From: Clostridia bacterium | GTDB lineage: Bacteria; Bacillota; Clostridia; Christensenellales; Aristaeellaceae | DNA length: 15,699 nt | Direction: 5' to 3' | NCBI GenBank assembly: GCA_030526935.1 | Contig: JAUNBY010000031.1 | Location: 1-15,699 of the forward strand | Part shown: piece by piece, positions 1 to 6,094 of the stretch | Numbering within the stretch: the first letter of the stretch is position 1 | Layout of the letters: each line of letters begins with the position of its first letter | Notes under the pieces: generated by a model | Told to the model about the DNA's origin: nothing | The model's input: the letters and a program-made list of their open reading frames with translations, nothing else | Database searches by the model: none | Program-made: the position numbers and the translations under genes

Positions 1-24
1 CGCAAACTTTTTTCTAAACCCCTA

Positions 25-54
25 TTGACATTATCCACCCTCTGGAGCTATAAT
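25..54 (+). promoter_or_regulatory. Strong sigma-A promoter of the small RNA
   Basis: A perfect TTGACA (25-30) and a perfect TATAAT (49-54) are separated by 18 bp. Transcription should start near 61 at GCGAGAGA. No ribosome site or plausible reading frame follows, so the promoter appears to drive a non-coding RNA that ends at the terminator at 251-275. Confidence 0.8.
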
Positions 55-60
55 CTATAA

Positions 61-277
61 GCGAGAGACGCTTCTGGGGTGTGCGTCACGTGACTGCTTT
101 TACCCACATCTTCACAAAAGGATGCCGGGTCGAAAGCGGCTGCCACGCCCCCATTGTCAGGGGAAGGCAATAAGCGAACGCAGGTATCCGCCCTGCCTGA
201 GTGGCGGGTGAAAAAGCGGAAGCGAGCGGCATCCTGGGGCATTTTCTCTTAAAAACAGTCCGAAGGGCTGTTTTTAT
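61..277 (+). ncRNA. Structured small RNA, candidate 6S RNA
   Basis: The stretch sits between a near-consensus promoter and an intrinsic terminator and has no convincing gene on either strand. Its body of about 190 nt is rich in pairable segments. The ends can close as GAGAGA (63-68) with TTTCTC (243-248), extended imperfectly inwards. GGATGCCG (120-127) pairs perfectly with CGGCATCC (227-234), and GCCAC (142-146) with GTGGC (201-205). Inside these lie CCCC (149-152) with GGGG (160-163) and GCAGG (180-184) with CCTGC (192-196). About 45 nt of the 5' side (75-119) stay mostly unpaired. Size, free-standing transcription, a long closing helix and a large internal loop suit bacterial 6S RNA, the RNA polymerase-binding regulator. 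The branched tip is less typical, and I see no motif that proves the family. I do not see core motifs of SRP RNA, RNase P RNA, tmRNA or the common riboswitches. That this is an RNA gene is fairly sure; the 6S identity is a guess. Confidence 0.55.
251..275. terminator. Bidirectional terminator between the small RNA and the peptidase gene
   Basis: AAAAACAGTCC (251-261) pairs with GGGCTGTTTTT (265-275) around a GAA loop, an 11-bp stem with one G-U pair. It gives a T-run on the plus strand after the small RNA. Read on the minus strand it gives a T-run just beyond the peptidase stop codon at 282. Confidence 0.85.
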
Positions 278-281
278 TATG

Positions 282-944
282 TCAAATCGCGGAAATGGGG
301 TGCATCAGGTCGTAGTTGAACGGGGCTGAGGCCGATACCCAGAAAGCCGACGCCTGCGCGGAAACGCCCGTGACTGCGCCCGAGCCGTTTATCGTTTCAT
401 AGACGATAAAGGCGTCGCCTTCGGCCTGCTTTATGGCTTCGTACTGGGCGTTTGAGCGGGTTGTGGGATGGCTGTCGATAATCAGCAGTTCGCGCCCCGA
501 GTTCATATTTCTTGCCGCGACAACCGCCACTATGTGTCCCACGCGCAGATTGCACAGCGCCGCGCCGCCTTGCGATATATGCCCGAAAAGCTCGTCCTCG
601 CCGTTTTGAGGGCCGGTTCCTCTATAAGAAAAGCCGTATCTTTCCGCAAGCCCGCTTCTTTGCATTGCCATTAGCAGCTTCGGGCGATTAGTGCCGTCGT
701 ACATACGGGCGCCGTTGAGCATCGAGAAGCGGGCAAGTTCTATCGGGTCGATAATTTTCCCCGTCATCCATTCGACCGCGTGGCATATCGAGAATATGCC
801 GCAGCCCGCCGTCTTCAGAGTGTCAAAGGGGTCTACGGGGTGATTGTAAACAAAGTCCCACTCGGATGAGTGCTGATTGAACAGTATGACGTCGCGCCCC
901 AGTACGCGGGCGGAATACCGTTTGCCAGTCAAAGATATATTCAT
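282..944 (-). CDS. C39-like (papain-fold) cysteine peptidase, cytoplasmic
   Basis: The 220-aa product looks like a C39-family cysteine peptidase. The nucleophile is probably Cys48 in a TAGCGIFSICHAVEWM helix, followed by His137 in VGHIVAVVAA and Asp158 in LLIIDSHP, which gives the Cys-His-Asp order and spacing of the fold. No signal peptide, membrane segment or ABC-transporter domain is present, so it is not a bacteriocin-processing exporter. It should act in the cytoplasm, on an unknown substrate. The frame stays open far upstream, but I chose the ATG at 944 because GAGG lies 5 nt before it and the longer version would run antisense through trmO. Its start codon is 22 bp from that of divergent trmO. 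Fold assignment is moderately sure; the biological role is unknown. Confidence 0.75.
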   Translation of the reverse strand: MNISLTGKRYSARVLGRDVILFNQHSSEWDFVYNHPVDPFDTLKTAGCGIFSICHAVEWMTGKIIDPIELARFSMLNGARMYDGTNRPKLLMAMQRSGLAERYGFSYRGTGPQNGEDELFGHISQGGAALCNLRVGHIVAVVAARNMNSGRELLIIDSHPTTRSNAQYEAIKQAEGDAFIVYETINGSGAVTGVSAQASAFWVSASAPFNYDLMHPISAI

Positions 945-966
945 AATAACCTCACAGGAGATAGTA

Positions 967-1638
967 ATGGAAGTAATCGCTAGAATCAGGACTGATTTCC
1001 CGACAAAATTTGGAATACCGCGCCAGAGCGGACTCGCGCCGGAGCTTAAAGCCACGATCGAGTTCGAAGGCGAATACCGCAATCCCGACGCTTTGCGCGG
1101 CATAGAGCAGTTCTCGCACATATGGCTTTTATGGGGCTTTTCCATACCGGACAGGCGCTGGACGGCTACCGTAAGACCTCCGAGGCTCGGAGGCAACGCG
1201 CGCCTTGGAGTGTTCGCGACGCGCTCTCCGTACAGGCCAAACCCCATAGGGCTTTCGTGTGTAAAGCTCGATAATGTCATTTTAGACCAGGCGCGCGGTC
1301 CATTGTTGGAGGTCAGCGGCGCGGATCTGATGGACATGACGCCAATATACGACATAAAGCCATATATAAAATATACCGACTGCCGCCCGGACGCAAGCGA
1401 CGGGTTTGCCGGGGAGCGCCTCGGGTATTCGCTTGAGGTTGTATTCGCCAGGCAGTACCTCGAAAAAATACCCGTCGATAAACGAGAGGCGCTCATAGAG
1501 GTTTTGCGCCAGGATCCAAGGCCCGCGTACCAGGACGACGCCAACAGAGTATACGGCTTTGAATACGCGGGCTTCGACATAAGGTTCACCGTCGAGGGGC
1601 AAACGCTGACGGTAAGGGAGGTCGTCCGGTTGCAGTGA
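967..1638 (+). CDS. trmO: tRNA (adenine-N6)-methyltransferase TrmO (TsaA/YaeB family)
   Basis: TrmO uses S-adenosylmethionine to add the N6-methyl group of m6t6A37 in threonine tRNAs, next to the anticodon. The 223-aa product matches the usual family length (about 235 in E. coli). It has an N-terminal KFGIPRQ segment (14-20), the cofactor-site motif ATRSPYRPNPIGLS (84-97), the conserved GADLMDMTPIYDIKPYI stretch (118-134) and the C-terminal DPRP motif (183-186). The frame is open back to 877, but the ATG at 967 has AGGAG (956-960) six bases upstream and fits family N-termini. The promoter must lie inside the divergent peptidase gene, because only 22 bp separate the two starts. Ile is coded by ATA in 11 of 15 positions, the local preference. 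Confidence 0.93.
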   Translation: MEVIARIRTDFPTKFGIPRQSGLAPELKATIEFEGEYRNPDALRGIEQFSHIWLLWGFSIPDRRWTATVRPPRLGGNARLGVFATRSPYRPNPIGLSCVKLDNVILDQARGPLLEVSGADLMDMTPIYDIKPYIKYTDCRPDASDGFAGERLGYSLEVVFARQYLEKIPVDKREALIEVLRQDPRPAYQDDANRVYGFEYAGFDIRFTVEGQTLTVREVVRLQ

Positions 1639-1700
1639 TGGGATTAGTGTCGTTCGAAGACGAATGTGACGAACGCCGCCCATACTGACGTTCTAAATAA

Positions 1701-1724
1701 TAAAGCCGCGCACAGGCGGCTTTA
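1701..1724. terminator. Bidirectional terminator between convergent trmO and the membrane-protein gene
   Basis: TAAAGCCGC (1701-1709) and GCGGCTTTA (1716-1724) form a 9-bp stem around GCACAG. On the minus strand the hairpin is followed by ATTATTT, giving a usable U-tract for the gene ending at 1739. The plus-strand tail is weaker but probably also stops trmO transcripts. Confidence 0.75.
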
Positions 1725-1738
1725 AAGGGATTAAGGCG

Positions 1739-2455
1739 TTATTCGACGACTATGGCGCTCGCCAGTTTCAGGGCTTCGGCTTTTAATACCTCTTCCGAGG
1801 CCAGTTCGGATTCATCGGTCGTCGAGGAGCTTGTATAGCACAGTATGGATTGTCCCCGTCCGGCTCTCATGTAGATATAATAGCCGTTGGTGTAATTGGT
1901 CTCCCCCGTCGCCTCGCCGGTCTCGGAATCGGTCAGGGGGTAACTGTACAGACACGAGAAGCCGCGCGCCTCGTTGGTACCTACGGGGCTTTCATCCATA
2001 TCTCCTATGACGGCGCCCGTCATATATGCGGTCAGGTTCTGGCGAACATTTTCGGCCAGAGTTCCAAACTCGCCGTTGGCCGCCATGACATACGCGGTCG
2101 ATATTCCGACGGACTCGTCGGAGCATGTCATCGTCTGCATACGGCTGCTGGCGTTGTATTCGCGGGTATATCCCTCAACCTCGCCTATTTCTCCGATTTT
2201 ATAGTATCTGGGAGAATCCGTGGTTCCGGTATTGGCGACTATCCAGTTGTCCGACTCCATTACCGGAAGCGAATCGACTACGTCCAAATGCCCGTCGAAC
2301 CTGTCGCGAATGACGAAAAACGCGACGATGGCGGCAATTACGACGACGGTGATTATACACACCTTTATGAACTGATCCTTTGGCATATCAATAAATTTGT
2401 TTTCCTTCTTCTTGCGGATGTGCTGTCTCGCGGGTACGGAATTCTTCTTGGCCAT
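1739..2455 (-). CDS. Single-pass membrane protein of unknown function
   Basis: I do not recognise this 238-aa protein. The first 30 residues are very basic (several KKK/RKKK runs). One strong hydrophobic helix follows (about 31-49), then about 190 mostly polar residues with several cysteines and many Ser/Thr/Asp/Glu. By the positive-inside rule the N-terminus faces the cytoplasm and the long C-terminal part is outside. The helix lacks a lipobox or obvious signal-peptidase site, so it probably stays as an anchor. The start at 2455 is supported by GAGGAAG about 8 nt upstream and by a good promoter further up (2506-2535). The gene is monocistronic, convergent with trmO and divergent from xpt. 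No enzymatic motif is visible. Confidence 0.75.
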   Translation of the reverse strand: MAKKNSVPARQHIRKKKENKFIDMPKDQFIKVCIITVVVIAAIVAFFVIRDRFDGHLDVVDSLPVMESDNWIVANTGTTDSPRYYKIGEIGEVEGYTREYNASSRMQTMTCSDESVGISTAYVMAANGEFGTLAENVRQNLTAYMTGAVIGDMDESPVGTNEARGFSCLYSYPLTDSETGEATGETNYTNGYYIYMRAGRGQSILCYTSSSTTDESELASEEVLKAEALKLASAIVVE

Positions 2456-2505
2456 TTAACACGCTTCCTCTCTTGCTTATGCCGTTCAAGCGGCTGTTTT
2501 TGTGT

Positions 2506-2535
2506 ATTATACAATATATAGGTCGTATCGGTCAA
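2506..2535 (-). promoter_or_regulatory. Promoter of the membrane-protein gene
   Basis: On the minus strand TTGACC (2530-2535) is followed after 18 bp by a perfect TATAAT (2506-2511). Transcription would start about 45 nt before the ATG at 2455. Confidence 0.7.
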
Positions 2536-2583
2536 GCATTGCGTTCAGATTTTATTCTGTTAATCGTCGCGAGCAAAAATTAA

Positions 2584-2612
2584 CTGAAAACTGATTGGTG
2601 AAGACATATAAT
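2584..2612 (+). promoter_or_regulatory. Probable promoter of xpt
   Basis: A perfect TATAAT (2607-2612) is preceded at 17 bp by a weak -35-like CTGAAA (2584-2589). The implied leader before the TTG start is only about 27 nt, too short for the purine riboswitch that often controls xpt in Firmicutes. Confidence 0.5.
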
Positions 2613-2645
2613 ATCGGTAGAATAACACACGAGAGGTGATTTGGG

Positions 2646-3218
2646 TTGCAGCTACTAAAGAAGCGCATACTCACGGACGGAAAGACTATATCAAGCGAGG
2701 TGCTGCTGGTTGACAGCTTCCTCAACCATCAGGTCGATCCCCAATTGATGCGCGAAATCGGCGAGGAATTCGCCCGCATATTTAAGGACGCGAAAGCGAC
2801 GCGCGTCGCGACTATCGAGTCAAGCGGCATATCCCCCGCGCTTATGACGGCGATGAAGCTGGGGATTCCCATGGTCGTAATGAAAAAATCAACATCGACC
2901 ATTTTGTCGGAGGAACTGATACAAACCCCCGTGCATTCCTATACCAAGGGGACTAATTATCAGCTCACTACCAAGAGGCGCTTTATCGACCCCGGCGACA
3001 GGGTTTTGATTATAGACGACTTTCTCGCCAACGGCGAAGCCGCGCTGGGAGCCACGAGGCTCGTACAAAGGGCGGGTGCGCAAGTCGCGGGCATCGGCAT
3101 AGTTATAGAAAAAGCGTTCCAGCCGGGGCGTAAAAGGCTCATCGACGCGGGATTCAAACCCGTGTCTCTCGCGGCGATCGCCCGGATGGATCAGGACGAA
3201 ATAGAATTTGAGGAGTGA
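2646..3218 (+). CDS. xpt: Xanthine phosphoribosyltransferase
   Basis: This cytoplasmic purine-salvage enzyme joins xanthine to PRPP to make XMP. The 190-aa length is standard for Firmicute Xpt. The family's N-terminal pattern (MQLLKKRIL..DG..) is present, as is the PRPP-binding loop LIIDDFLANGEAALG (121-135). The VMKKSTSTIL and YTKGTNYQL segments typical of Xpt are also visible. Translation starts at TTG (2646), with GAGAGGTGAT (2631-2640) at a good distance and no in-frame ATG near it. The stop at 3218 is four bases before the ATG of the HAD phosphatase, and the AGGAG of that gene overlaps the last xpt codons, so the two are probably translationally coupled. Confidence 0.94.
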   Translation: MQLLKKRILTDGKTISSEVLLVDSFLNHQVDPQLMREIGEEFARIFKDAKATRVATIESSGISPALMTAMKLGIPMVVMKKSTSTILSEELIQTPVHSYTKGTNYQLTTKRRFIDPGDRVLIIDDFLANGEAALGATRLVQRAGAQVAGIGIVIEKAFQPGRKRLIDAGFKPVSLAAIARMDQDEIEFEE

Positions 3219-3222
3219 GCGT

Positions 3223-4005
3223 ATGCCTTCTATCAGCGATACAAAGTGCTTCCTGCTCGATATGGACGGCACTTTTTACCTGGGTGATAATATACTTCCG
3301 GGCTCTCTGGACTTTATAGAGGCCGTAAAGCGCACGGGGCGCGACTTTCTGTTCCTTACGAACAATTCATCGCACAACGCCGATTATTACGTGGGACGGC
3401 TTCACAGAATGGGCCTTGACGTAGGCCGTGAGAAGATTTTAACCTCCGGTCAGGCTACGGCCATCAAGATGAAGTCCGTCCATCCCGGGAAAAAGGCGTT
3501 TGTCCTCGGGAACAGCTTCCTGTTCGACGAATTGAAAGAGGGCGGAGTCGAGATTGACCAGCAAAATCCCGACTATGTGATAATAGGCTACGATACGACT
3601 CTTGATTACGCCAAGATGACCGCGGTGTGCGATTTCGTCCGCGCCGGGCTTCCCTACGTGGCTACTCATCCCGACTTCAATTGCCCTACCGAAACGGGTT
3701 TCGCGCCGGACATCGGCGCCATAATCGCGTTTATAGAGGCTTCAACCGGCCGCAGACCCGATCTTATAGTCGGAAAGCCATATCCGGGAATCGTAGAGGC
3801 CGCTCTGGAGCGCACTGGCCTTAAAAACGAGCAGCTCGCCATGTGCGGCGACAGGTTGTATACCGATATAGAAACCGGACTTAGAAACGGCATGCTCGCG
3901 GTTCTCGTTCTGTCCGGGGAAACCACCCCCGAAATGGCGGAAGAATCGCAGACAAAAGCTCATTTGACTGTAAACAGACTCGCGGATCTCATACCGATGA
4001 TGTAG
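3223..4005 (+). CDS. HAD superfamily (class IIA, NagD-like) phosphatase
   Basis: The 260-aa product carries all HAD motifs: DMDGT (13-17, nucleophile Asp13 and general acid Asp15), TNNSS (46-50), the motif III lysine in VGKPYPG (Lys185) and GDRLYTDIE (209-217). Between motifs II and III lies the large class IIA cap. Relatives dephosphorylate nucleotides or small phosphorylated metabolites. Next to xpt, a 5'-nucleotidase or house-cleaning role is reasonable, but the substrate cannot be read from sequence. The frame is open from a TTG at 3208, but I chose the ATG at 3223 because AGGAG (3211-3215) sits 7 nt before it. It is the second gene of the xpt operon. Confidence 0.9.
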   Translation: MPSISDTKCFLLDMDGTFYLGDNILPGSLDFIEAVKRTGRDFLFLTNNSSHNADYYVGRLHRMGLDVGREKILTSGQATAIKMKSVHPGKKAFVLGNSFLFDELKEGGVEIDQQNPDYVIIGYDTTLDYAKMTAVCDFVRAGLPYVATHPDFNCPTETGFAPDIGAIIAFIEASTGRRPDLIVGKPYPGIVEAALERTGLKNEQLAMCGDRLYTDIETGLRNGMLAVLVLSGETTPEMAEESQTKAHLTVNRLADLIPMM

Positions 4006-4043
4006 AGTGCAAATCCCGAAGTCTTATATAAGGAAGTGATTTT

Positions 4044-5279
4044 GTGGTTAAAAAGTTCACCGCTGTGTTATTCGTTCTGGCGCTCGTCGTATTTACGTTT
4101 CTGCCCGGAAACGAGGCGCGCATAGACGTCGTTTCATCGTCCATCAAGGAACCCGCCCAGGCGGAGGAGTTGACGTTGAGTTCCTATTCCTACGGCGCTG
4201 ACGGACAGGTGATGGCAAATACCGTATATTATGACGGCACAAGCTCTCAGGCGGCGACTATGGACAGGACATATGAAACGCCCGCCCCGACGCCTGCCCC
4301 CACCCCGAGGCCCACGCAGGGTCCGACGCCCACGCCGCTTGTGAGCGGGGTTTCAAACGCCGACGTTATCAATATGCAAAAGCGCCTCATAGAGCTGGGA
4401 TTTCTTGACGGAGAGGCCGACGGCGTTTACGGCAGCGCGACTATAGCCGCCGTACAGGACGCGAAGGCATTTTTAAACGAACAGTATAAAAACAGCCTTC
4501 CCACGCCTTCGACGACGACGGACGAGACGGGCGCGACGGTGACAACGCAGATAGAACTTCCCTATACCACAAACGGCGACGCCGATTATAAATTCCTTCA
4601 GGCGCTTCACAATACGGACTTCTCTCAATATATGGAAGCGCTCATGGAGGGAAACAGCGGAGCGGCGGTTAAGCGGCTGCAATCGCGGCTGGAGCAATTG
4701 GGCTATCTGTATAACGGAGTTGACGGCGCTTACGGCGCTTCGACCTCCAAGGCCATTTCGAGCTTTCAATCGGAAAACGGACTCGCTCAATCGGGCATTG
4801 CGGATATAAATACTCAAACCATGTTGTTCTCGTCATCCGCTAAGGAAAACAGCCGCCCTCTTTGGGATTACTATGTGACGGTCGATATATCGGAACAACG
4901 CGTATACGTCTATAAATGGTCGGAAAATGACAATGATTACACCAACCTGGTCAAGAAGTTCAAGTGCTCGACCGGCACTTCCAGCAACCCCACGCCGCGC
5001 GGCATTTATAAGGAAACCGTGCGCAAAGGGGCGACCTGGCACCACTTCAAGGCTTTCGGCAACTGCTGGGCGCGCTACGCCATACATATAGACCCTACCG
5101 GAAACATAATGTTCCACTCAGTGCTCTATAACCGTAAAAACGGAAAAAGCCCCACGAGTTCATCGGTAAGGGCGCTCGGTCGCCGCGCTTCTCACGGCTG
5201 CATACGCCTGGCGGTGGATAACGCCAAGTGGCTGTACGAGAATATAACGGACGGCACGACGGTGGAAATACGCAAATAG
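4044..5279 (+). CDS. Secreted L,D-transpeptidase (YkuD) with two peptidoglycan-binding domains
   Basis: This is a 411-aa extracytoplasmic cell-wall enzyme that forms 3-3 peptide crosslinks or related bonds. It has an N-terminal signal or anchor segment (about 1-22), a Pro/Thr-rich linker (79-98), two PG_binding_1-type repeats (about 105-145 and 204-253) and a C-terminal YkuD domain (about 275-411). The catalytic signature is complete: His358 in FHS, then SHGCIRL with Cys386 as nucleophile and Arg388. The first repeat is followed by a Thr-rich insertion (about 150-175). Translation starts at GTG (4044) with AGGAAGTGAT (4031-4040) upstream. It lies 38 bp after the HAD gene, so it may be the last gene of the xpt transcript, although the functions are unrelated. 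A strong terminator follows at 5311-5345. Confidence 0.92.
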   Translation: MVKKFTAVLFVLALVVFTFLPGNEARIDVVSSSIKEPAQAEELTLSSYSYGADGQVMANTVYYDGTSSQAATMDRTYETPAPTPAPTPRPTQGPTPTPLVSGVSNADVINMQKRLIELGFLDGEADGVYGSATIAAVQDAKAFLNEQYKNSLPTPSTTTDETGATVTTQIELPYTTNGDADYKFLQALHNTDFSQYMEALMEGNSGAAVKRLQSRLEQLGYLYNGVDGAYGASTSKAISSFQSENGLAQSGIADINTQTMLFSSSAKENSRPLWDYYVTVDISEQRVYVYKWSENDNDYTNLVKKFKCSTGTSSNPTPRGIYKETVRKGATWHHFKAFGNCWARYAIHIDPTGNIMFHSVLYNRKNGKSPTSSSVRALGRRASHGCIRLAVDNAKWLYENITDGTTVEIRK

Positions 5280-5310
5280 CGCCGCGGTAATTAAATTACA
5301 ACTATATGAA

Positions 5311-5345
5311 AACGAGGCTGTCTAAAAAATTGAGACAGCCTCGTT
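5311..5345. terminator. Strong bidirectional terminator between the L,D-transpeptidase gene and the sugar operon
   Basis: AACGAGGCTGTCT (5311-5323) pairs perfectly over 13 bp with AGACAGCCTCGTT (5333-5345) around a 9-nt A-rich loop. T-rich sequence follows on the plus strand. On the minus strand it lies about 55 bp past the stop of the last sugar-operon gene. It therefore marks the end of two convergent transcription units. Confidence 0.88.
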
Positions 5346-5397
5346 GCTTTCTTTGTCGTTGTTTATGCTTTCAGCGTCGACCGCGAGCGTCGGAGCG

Positions 5398-5994
5398 TCA
5401 CCACTTGGGATTGTCGACTATAGCCGGCTTACCATCCACCTCGACCATTAGCTTTCTAAAACCCCTGGTTTCGATGGAGCCGTAATCGTGTCCGGCGTTG
5501 GCGCGGTAGGCGAAGAACGTTACGAGAGGCTCTGACGTGCCTACGCATATCGAGCGGTGCGCGTAGCGTTTGGGAACGTAGACGCACTTGCCCTTCGCAA
5601 GCTCCAACGCTCGCCAGTCGCCCTCGGGATTCTCGATGAGCATATATCCGTGACCGTTCAGGCACAGATAGGCTTCGCCCGTTTCTATGTCCGTGTGAAA
5701 GTGGCCCTTTGTCATATAATATTCGTTGCCCACCTTGCCCGGATAGACTATTGAACAGCCAAAGCCTATGTCTCCGGGATGATCGGGGGCGGGAAGCCCG
5801 TGAAATTCGTACACAAGGGGATTGCCCTTCCCGACTTCGGCTTCGTAAGCGGTCTCGTCGGAAAACAAGCCCCTGAGATCTCCCAAAAAGCGTTTTCCGG
5901 TGTCGACGTCCTTCGATTTGCCCGTTATAAGGTCTATGTCCATCGTGAAGCCGCGCTCAAAATCGAGCGGTATTGAACTGGGATTAAAGTCCAT
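5398..5994 (-). CDS. Cupin-type (archaeal/clostridial) glucose-6-phosphate isomerase
   Basis: The 198-aa product belongs to the metal-dependent cupin phosphoglucose isomerase family (the Pyrococcus PgiA type), which interconverts glucose-6-P and fructose-6-P and is unrelated to the usual Pgi. The metal ligands are visible: His98 and His100 in GHFHTDIETGEAY, Glu107, and His146 in PKRYAHRS, at the family spacing. The ATG at 5994 is chosen over an upstream frame because GGAGG lies 6 nt before it. It is the last gene of the sugar operon, 100 bp after the dehydrogenase. That gap holds a possible weak promoter (TTGTGG, 17 bp, TAATTC on the minus strand) and two near-identical CCCC(T)GTATAG elements. 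It may be a dedicated isomerase for the phosphate made by the upstream kinase; an epimerase or isomerase on a related sugar phosphate cannot be excluded. Confidence 0.88.
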   Translation of the reverse strand: MDFNPSSIPLDFERGFTMDIDLITGKSKDVDTGKRFLGDLRGLFSDETAYEAEVGKGNPLVYEFHGLPAPDHPGDIGFGCSIVYPGKVGNEYYMTKGHFHTDIETGEAYLCLNGHGYMLIENPEGDWRALELAKGKCVYVPKRYAHRSICVGTSEPLVTFFAYRANAGHDYGSIETRGFRKLMVEVDGKPAIVDNPKW

Positions 5995-6094
5995 AATATG
6001 CCTCCGTTCTGTTTTCATTCCCGTTTGTAATAGATAACCCCGTATAGAATTACAGCCCCTGTATAGCTCCCACAATAGAAGCATTGATACCCTC

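Noticed and set aside
945..1589. Upstream extension of the C39 peptidase frame to 435 aa
   Set aside because: The extension lies fully antisense to trmO, has no family similarity, and a good ribosome site marks the ATG at 944.
2540..2645. Purine riboswitch upstream of xpt
   Set aside because: The predicted leader is only about 27 nt and lacks the conserved purine-aptamer joining segments.
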